Below, in pieces: positions 51,501 to 60,500 of a stretch of DNA of 64,000 nucleotides; position 1 is the first letter of the stretch; every line of letters begins with the position of its first letter. The notes under the pieces were generated by a model. That model had not been told where the DNA came from, made no database searches, and saw only the letters and a list, made by a program, of their open reading frames with translations. Origin of the DNA: Istiophorus platypterus (taxonomy: Eukaryota > Chordata > Actinopteri > Istiophoriformes > Istiophoridae); contig CM029124.1 of NCBI GenBank assembly GCA_016859345.1, forward strand, positions 18,077,480 to 18,141,479. The letters are read 5' to 3'. A program made the position numbers and the translations under genes.

Positions 51501-54500
51501 TCTCCACAAACTAAGTAACACTGTAATTTATATCAATAAGAAGCAAGTTCTCAGGTAACCTGTGTTCACATTGCTCCAACATTAGCAGTGTGTGTGTGTG
51601 TCTTTAAATGAGGACATTATTTCAGGCATTTCGACCAAAACCCCATTCAAACTTATCACTTTTCAGCTGAGGGAACACATGGCTCACGAATGCTGATGCA
51701 CTCACTTAATTCTAAGTAGTGTGTGTATGTGTGTGACTTATTTAGACTGAACAGAATACAAACAAGAGGTACTTGAGATGCCTAATGTCCCACAATTTTC
51801 CTCATCAATATGTAAATCTATGCAGCAAGGTACAACAAAAGCTAGTGCACCATTATTACATAATGTCTGCAGCCTCATCTATGGCGGTGGGACATAGAAA
51901 TGAAGGAAAAAAAAAAAGTTTGACAATCCTGCAGTTACTTGTCTTTGGTTAAGACAAGAAAAAAAGATTAAAGCAACTGCAGATATGTTTCCAGCAACAA
52001 AATTTTGGATTTGGACCATTATTAACTGTCCTCTTTGCCTACTATACCTCTAATAATGTTCAGTTTTGTCACACAATTTACTTTTCAAAGCTGCAGCTTG
52101 TGACGGTGCTGTTGGAGATCACTATATACAACAAAGTTTTACCCATCCTAAGTTAAAATAATAATGAGACCTACCAGAATTTCAGTGCATCTTTGGTGCT
52201 GTGGTCAGGGTGATGCTGCACATAGTGGAAGAGACAGAGGAAATTCTCCAGACTCTGTAAAGTGACCTGAAGAGAGACACAGACACAGATAAGACACAAG
52301 AGTAGCAACATGAATCGAACCCAGATTATTAGTAACCTTTACCTGAAGAGGATCGGAAATGAATATGCAATACACAAAACAGTAGCCTTTCATCTGATAA
52401 CCCACTCTGACATTACTGTCATTGATTTTACTTTTTATAAGTGTTAGCCATTATGGTAAAGTCAATTAGAAAGTGATCCAACAGCCACTAACATCATTAC
52501 GTAGAACTACTGCTCTGATATTGATATGTCGGGTCAGATGCATTGCTGGAAGTCTGTATATTTTATTTCTCTTCTTTAGCCTCCCAAAACAAACTAATAT
52601 AAATATAAAGCACCCACTTTTATGATAATATAAATATAAAGCCCCCACTTTTACTTTCATACATATTAGAAATCTGAATTACACAAAAAAAAATTCAGTC
52701 ACTGGAACCACTAGTAAGATTTTAATAGATTAGTTCATGTTCAAAGTAAATCCTCATGACATTGAACTATAGTCTAATGGAAAGAAGAACATTTGAAAAC
52801 TTAAAATCACATACAGCAATAAAAGAACAGTAATGGAGAATCTCTGAATCTGGGGAAATAAAGACGATATAAAGATGAAATCAGCTTCGTCATAGTGCTG
52901 TGGTCAGAGCCTGACCAAAGAGCAGGAATCTCTTGCTACCAGAGTTGGCGAGGCAACTGGGATTTTCCTGACAGTGACACAAGCCACCTGACCACTTTTA
53001 ACTCATTACTGGTTCCAGGGTAGTGTGTTAATACCGCCCTGGCAGACGTGTGATCTTCTAAGCCATCCCTACACCACACAGGAGCTAGCTTTACGCCTCC
53101 GCTAATCTGACACAACTGACTGGATTCATTCAGCGTCGGGGTCACCAAGCCGAAGAACAGACACCACACAGTGCCAATCACATTCCACACAGTCTGACGT
53201 ATGATGGCACACTGACAGGATGTGGACAGAATGGGGCAAAAAACAATCAATACATAAAATTTACTGATATTAGAGAGCTATATTATTTTTTCATTTTAAA
53301 GGGATCACGTTTTTAACACTCCCATGAGATGCTACCAAAAATGGATCTAAACTCACTATGAGAAAGTTACATTGGTCAAAATAAAATGACATTTGGCTAA
53401 CGAATGTGCACTAAATTATTATTGACACGAAAGACCACCAAATAGAGTTCCATCTTGTGTCTTATGCACATTTAACCAATCTGAACTTAAAGCTACCCTG
53501 TAGGGTATCTGACCACTAGCACTGCTATGGAGCAATGGTTTTAAAACTCAGATGCACATGAGCATGCGGGCAGAACAATGTAAAATATCAGCAATCGTGT
53601 TGTTCTACTGATTGAAATTTCATGGCAGTAGCGTCGCAACAAGCGAAGCAAAGGCTGTGTAGAAGATGATCGCTAGTAAGGAAAGAGGAGTGCAAACGAT
53701 GCATGAATTAAAATATTCAGAGCATCGACTTTTCAAATGTTCTGTGAGGAAGGAAAGCCGTTCAACACTGACCTCGAGTATACAGATGATGCAATTTGTC
53801 GAGTACCTCTGAATGGAAACATAACCGTTGTTTATTTACAAAACAACTCCACTGACTTCCTTTAATTCCTCTGGCTCTGAAGAAAATATGTTTCCTCTCA
53901 CACTGGCACCCAACTTTACAGGCAGCCTAAAACCATTACTAATCATCAACAAAGATTACAATGGTTTTTCTCTTTTATAAGACTTCTTTCATCCCAGTAT
54001 TAGTTTGTACCCTTGGATTTCCCACAAAACAGCAAAAATTTGGATTCAGGGATATTTTTGCAAAAAGTTAAATAATTCAGCTGCAAGGACACTGATCTTA
54101 GACTCAATTAGAGTATGGAATCTATTAGCATTACATAATTATGAGCATAAAGCAATATAATGAGAAAGCGAGTGATTTAAAACGGCCCTGTAAAGAGTGA
54201 ATATTGTATCTTTTACACTTATAGTGTGTTTACTATTTTCTGGGTCTAGTTTATATGCCCTAAAAAAGGAAAGTTCGCTATGCATATCTGTGAAATGGAT
54301 TTTCTCACTCTGCATGTCTACAACACAAGAGTGAAACGTTCAAAATCAGTTATTCAGGTGCCTGAGGTTCGATCACACTCTGGCATTTGCTGCTAAGTAT
54401 CATGGTATACAGGCTACCGGCAAAATTCAGTTTGTGATTAGTCAACTTCATTCCTGAGTCCAAACTGGTTTTATGTTACTTGTTCACAATGAATGGCATT

Positions 54501-57500
54501 GAAAGAGATATAAGCAGCAAATATGCAACACTGGTTGTCCCTAAAAGATCCAAACATTTATGTCAAGCGTCCTAAAATTTGAAGTTCCAGGTGATGAAGA
54601 TGCAGAGTTGACCACACTCACCGGGGTCAAGGAAGGGCAGAGAGGGTGACACTTCAACAGCTGAGGCAACAACCCACCCAAGCAGAGAGGAGATGGTTGG
54701 GTGGGAGTCACTGCATACCAGGGGGCTGGACAACATACACAGGAGACGGGGAAAGGAAGAAAAAGAAAATGCATGGCTCATGAGAGAGACAGGAGAGGAC
54801 AGGGGTAAAACATGAAAGCTGACAGTAACATAAAGGTGAGAGAAACAAATGCAGCAACAATTGAGAGCAAAGATAAACAGGGGGGGTGACTGGCAGGAAA
54901 TCAAGGCCTCAAGGCTGCCAAAACTTGTATTAGTTTAATAAATAATACCTGGAACTATGCTAAAGCTGTATGCTCAGTCTATTTAAGTTAATCAAACACA
55001 ATAAGGATCTATGATAACTTGGGTTCGTCCTTGTGTTATCAGTGTACCTGTTGTGGCCTTATTCCACAAAATGGGAAAGGGAAACTGAGTGGTTCACGAT
55101 AACACTAATTTCCCGGCAACGGGGTTGTTTTTTCCTCTGAGGCGCTAATCCAATAAGACAGTGCACTCGGCATAAACCAGCCAGAGTGATTTGATAATGT
55201 AGAGACTGCCAATACTGATTAATACAGCTTCGGAGGGAAATCAACAGCTCGCAGAGCTCAGAGAGCACATTTCTGTAAACAAAAAGAAAGTTTTGACCTC
55301 TCCTCTGCTGTGATGAACTTCTTTATTTGCTTGTTAGTCATGTAGGCATACACAGGCAATCTGGGTGGTTGAGACATACAGCTACTGATTAGCTACGCTT
55401 ATATGTTAGATATTTTCTAGCTCCTTTTACGATTTTGTTGACAGAATAAATTATTCAATCAACAGGGAATCGACTCAATACATGAATACACATTTAAGTT
55501 AGATAATAAGGGAGACACAACCACTATAGTTTTTAAAGAACTGGTCAAAGCAACAGACACTATTCATAATATCTAATGAATACGTTTTACTCTTTATACT
55601 CGGAAACAGTTGCTGTGACCTGTGTCTTTATCCAGCATGGTGGTCATGGGAGGCCTAGTCATGGGAGTCTGATGGCTGAGTCACCCATGCTGGTACAGAC
55701 TTTCCTCTCAAGCTCTCTTTGGATAATTGGGTAGACTACAACTTGGCAGAGGCAGTGAAAGCGATGTGATCCTGTCCTCGTGAGAGAGAGAGAGGACATG
55801 GGGCGTGGGTTATGCAATGTTTTTTTCCGGTTTGAGATCCCCACTGATCTAATTTGACATTTGGGTGATGAGCATCATGAGGAGCCCCTAACGTTGCAAA
55901 TTTCCTCACAAACTACGAGTCAGACAGCACAGCTGCTTCACACGACACTACAAATAACTTTAACACACATGCTAAAATGTCAAGAGGCTACCATCAAAAC
56001 GCGTGTCTGTGTTTTTGTCAGTGACAGATCCACACTGTCACAAGCAGTGACCTTTATCCAAGCAAAGCCTCTGAGCAGGAAATGACAACGTGTTGCTTTC
56101 TGCTTCATTATTTCCATTACAGGAAGGCAGAGTGCTGGTGCTGGTCAAAATTACAATCCAAAAAGCATGTTCTGGCCTTTCTCTTTCTTAGTAGCCTGAG
56201 AGATTTTCTGAGGGAGAGATCTGACTGAATAACACGCCAAAGGGTGGAAAAAGCTGTTGCAGAGCCATGGTTGGAGTCTCAGTCTCAGTCCAGAACTAGA
56301 GAGATGAATTATTCATACATTCAGCCAGCCATTTGGAACAGCCTTAGAGACCAGAGCCAGTAACAGTTAGGTTGAAACTACGAGCGGAACGATAAATTCA
56401 GATGTGATACATGACATGAGGTCAACCAGCAACTTCACTGAAGCCATGTTGATAAACTGTCAGAATGTCATCACAACATCATTAGAAATGGTGAAAGTCA
56501 CATTGCTGAAAATGAAAAGATCAATAACCATTGGTTAAAGTAATGTGATGATCATAAGACATCATGATCAGAGCCTAACTGCAAGCTTTTTATTTTTGGA
56601 TCGCAGAGGTTGAATTTCACTCAAAGCACAATGGCCTAGGTCATAGATAATTAAAAAAAAAAATTATAAGTATTAATGCGAAATTACTGTGGGATTAATA
56701 AACAGATTCATCACAATAATGTGATGCCATGAATGTTTTAAATTAGAAGCCCTACAATTTCTACTAAATATTTTCTCATGACTGAAACATAAATACATTA
56801 GTGGTGAAGGTGATTTTGACACAGTAGGTGGAAAGTGATTGGTTTGAGTTAACAAGTTATGAAAGAAGAGATTTTACGCAAACCTCCAGCTTCATTTGAG
56901 GTTGGGCATTACTAACTGTGGAAACATTAGAGCTGAGAAAATATACCATCCAAACGAGGTATAGTTGGTTGGTTTTTCAATTTTAGGTTAGTTTGGAAAT
57001 TACTTATCATAAAAGTCCTATGGTTTGTCAAAAATGTACTTAAGAACAGATTCCCAATTGAATGTCCATTATTGTTTTAGTGAGAAACGATTCAGCCTTT
57101 AGGCTATACATTTTAACACTATTCATACATTAGAAAAATCATGCAGTAAATAACAAGTTAACCGGGGTTTAGGTGACACAACTTTTTGCAGGTGTAGGCA
57201 ATTTAATAAATGCTGGATATGGGTTAGTCGATGATATCTGACCTCAAAATGAAAAAAAAATAATATGATGACTAAATATTTCCATTTTACTCAAATGCTG
57301 TATGAACATTACAAGAGACAGCAATTAAAGTACCAATTACTTTTCTATCTTCAATGTGCTATTAGTTGTTCATATGTAGAGTATGATCTATAAACTTTAT
57401 TTGTGATTGCTTTAGATAGGTGGAGCAGATATACATATTACAGCTGACCTGAATGCCAAACAAACTACAAAGCATATTGTCTCTAATAATGCATTTTTGG

Positions 57501-60500
57501 AAATAATGTGCACAGTGCAGCTTTCACAGAAATATTACAGATATAAATTAGAGTGCATCTCTCAATGTTCATCCCTGAGAAGTTAAATAAATTTTGGGGA
57601 TGAAGGTGAATCAGCACTGCCATCTTCACTTCCTCCTTGGTATGCACTGCATTTTTGCCTTGTGCTTTGCTCTACAAGTTTAATCGTCTCTTAGGAAAGG
57701 ATTTGGGGCTTTACCACAGAAGGAATGTAAAATACAGAACTGAGCTAAGAAAACTGATTACAAATAATGTGGGTGGAATATATGACCAGGGTTATCCCAT
57801 TTCAAATATATTTTTTTAAGAAGCTGTTGTTACAGATTAAATGACAATGCACATACAATGTCCATTTACATTACAGCCCATCACAATTAATGTTTTTCAA
57901 AAACAAGACTAATGTCAGAGTAGCTACAGGATGATACTTACAAGATGATCAGATGATTACAACTGCCTGCAATAGAAGTGATATAATTTGAAGTAGAATC
58001 AGTAAACATCAATTAGCTAGAAGCATGAGGTACAAAAAGACAAAAAAAAGTGAACTCCTCCAAACACCTCCCTTTGCTGTTGTGAAACCTCCTGTTTGCT
58101 CATAATGAAACTAAACAACCCACGAACAAAAAAATCTGGTCTTTTGAAGGGTCCTGGTAAAGTAACCATTCTAACTGACTCTGCTCATCGAGATACAAAG
58201 AGACTGGGCAGAATGGAAACTGTCCCTACAGATACTTTGAAGCAAGTGTGTACAAGACAGAACTCCACTAATGCAGTAGTTTGGCTCCTCATAAAGGAGT
58301 TAATTCTAAAGAATGGAAGAAAAAGCTTGACGCAAATAATCCTTCTATACTGAAGCTACAATACCAATATGATACCTCAAGGTAAATGCTACACAAGATA
58401 TATGAAAAGTAATTTGAGTTATAGTGGATTTCATATATTAAATGCAGTTATCTAACAAGCATTAATTTTCAGTGAATATATAATAGGTAGGATGGATGTT
58501 GTGTCAGTGCTCTCCTTTACAAGCAGAGTTTGGCAGATGATCCACTTAAACAGTTTTGAAACTGTTATTTCTGTTGACACAAAAATACTACAGACAGTAA
58601 CAAAAAGTAATCTCTTTGTTGCATTTCTGTTGTTTCAGAAGAGTATCTGCTGAGAATGATAGTAACAATAGGAAACAGAGAAGACTAAAGTCAAACATCA
58701 GGTCTGTTACTGGCCTTGGTCATTGTGCTGTAGATAGGGGACCAAAATACCAGCTAGAGATTCATATTTACAGAAAGACAGATGAAAAGCAGAGAGATGA
58801 GAGACAGGAATGCAAAGAATAAAGAATTAAGGAGGGAGAGAAAAAGGGGAAGGCTGCAGCACCAGTATTTTCACACGTTTTCTTTTTTAATTTTGGAGGT
58901 ATCTTATGACTCATGTGAGTCAGCATGCAGGGGGGCACACATGGGTGTCAGTGTAAATCTCTTTCCCATGTACTGAATTATTTACTTATTCATTTATTTA
59001 ATAATATTCATATTTATTTATCTAACTTTTCTTGACATACTGTTGATTGCTGTTGTCTGTGAGTTTTTATATGGTTTGGGTAGATTACAAAAACTCTGAA
59101 AACACTGCAAAAAAATAAATCTGAATCTAAACATGTCACTGTGAAGTGTGATGGACAAAGCCTGGAACTGGATACAGAGGAGCAGGGCATATCTTTGCTG
59201 TCCAATGGGTCAGGAGTCTTTCAATCACTGGACAGTTTCCATGATCACTTTTTCATGTTTACCTGTATTCTGACTGCAATGACTAGAAGATGCTATTGTA
59301 GGTGAGATGGTATAAATGTATAGTATATCATGTCCAAGAAGTACAACAGTATCCATGTGAGTGCTACAGCCTGTCACTGTCTATCCCCATTAGATTCAGT
59401 CAGAAGGGGAAACCTACAGTATCAGCAAACAGGAGAGTACAGATATGCTTGCTTAACCATCTTCCTGCATCTCAGACACACACAAACACACACACAAAAC
59501 ATTTTGATGTCTCTGAAGGTGAGAAGGGGAGGAGCAAACACAGACATCCCGAGGGAGTCGTCACCATTTACCATTAATAGAAAGCCAGAGCCTGCCTGCT
59601 GCAGGCCGAGCATTGTTATTACCATGGCAGCAGAGAACAAGCCAGCAACATTTTCTATAGCCGATTTCTTAATACACACCAACATGACTGACAAAGCAAG
59701 AAAGCATGATACACAACTACAGACAGGAAGTAATTATTTGTGAGAAAGAAGAACAACTAAGGGGCTTCTCAGGACTGATAGCTTTAAAAATGATACCAGG
59801 TTTGTCTTTAAAAGACAACCCTGCACATGATGAATCAAAAATAATGGTTCAAATCAGCTCCTCCTTGTATGTGTGCAAGGCAGATCGCAGTTAGGCCTGC
59901 AGTCTGATCCTAATCCAAGTCTCGTGATTTAGCTGCTGTTAGTTCTCTCACAGCCGGGGGGGCTGCGGTGGCATTGACAAGAGATTTGAGAACCACTGCA
60001 ACTCACTCCTGTGATATGCTGACACATGAACACAAGTGGTCTTGCACAATCTATGTTTAACACCTGCCTCCACCTCTGTGCAGTAACTCACTGCTGGTGC
60101 TATTGTATATCAGTTAAATTTCTAGCTTCAAATATGGCGTCTGGGGACCTCCGGTATTCTAAAGAGGATTCAAAGCAGGTTCCCAGCAACGTGGGGAATT
60201 ATTTTCTTTCAGAGATATTTTTACTGCTCAGTTCTACCACAATGACAAAATGACATGTACTGAATGACTCTCCACCCTGTGGTTACCCTATTATACAATT
60301 ATATCTAATTCTGTACAAAAATTAGTCATGTCTGAAAGCAAACAATTCTTTCCATCTCTAAGGAGAGTGCTGCATTAAAAACAGGCTTCTATAGTGTCCT
60401 GCATGTCTCTATACGGATGTTAAATATGAATTTTTCAAGGATCTGAACTAGTTTAACTAGTGTGATGCTTTACAAATGTCAAAATGTGTATGTCTGTTAG

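Noticed and set aside
52936..53250. 104-residue minus-strand frame (NVIGTVWCLFFGLVTPT)
   Set aside because: It has no donor or acceptor in phase with LYST exons 1-2 and no recognised family.
59330..59743. 137-residue plus-strand frame in LYST intron 1
   Set aside because: No recognised domain; probably chance, with a CA tract inside.
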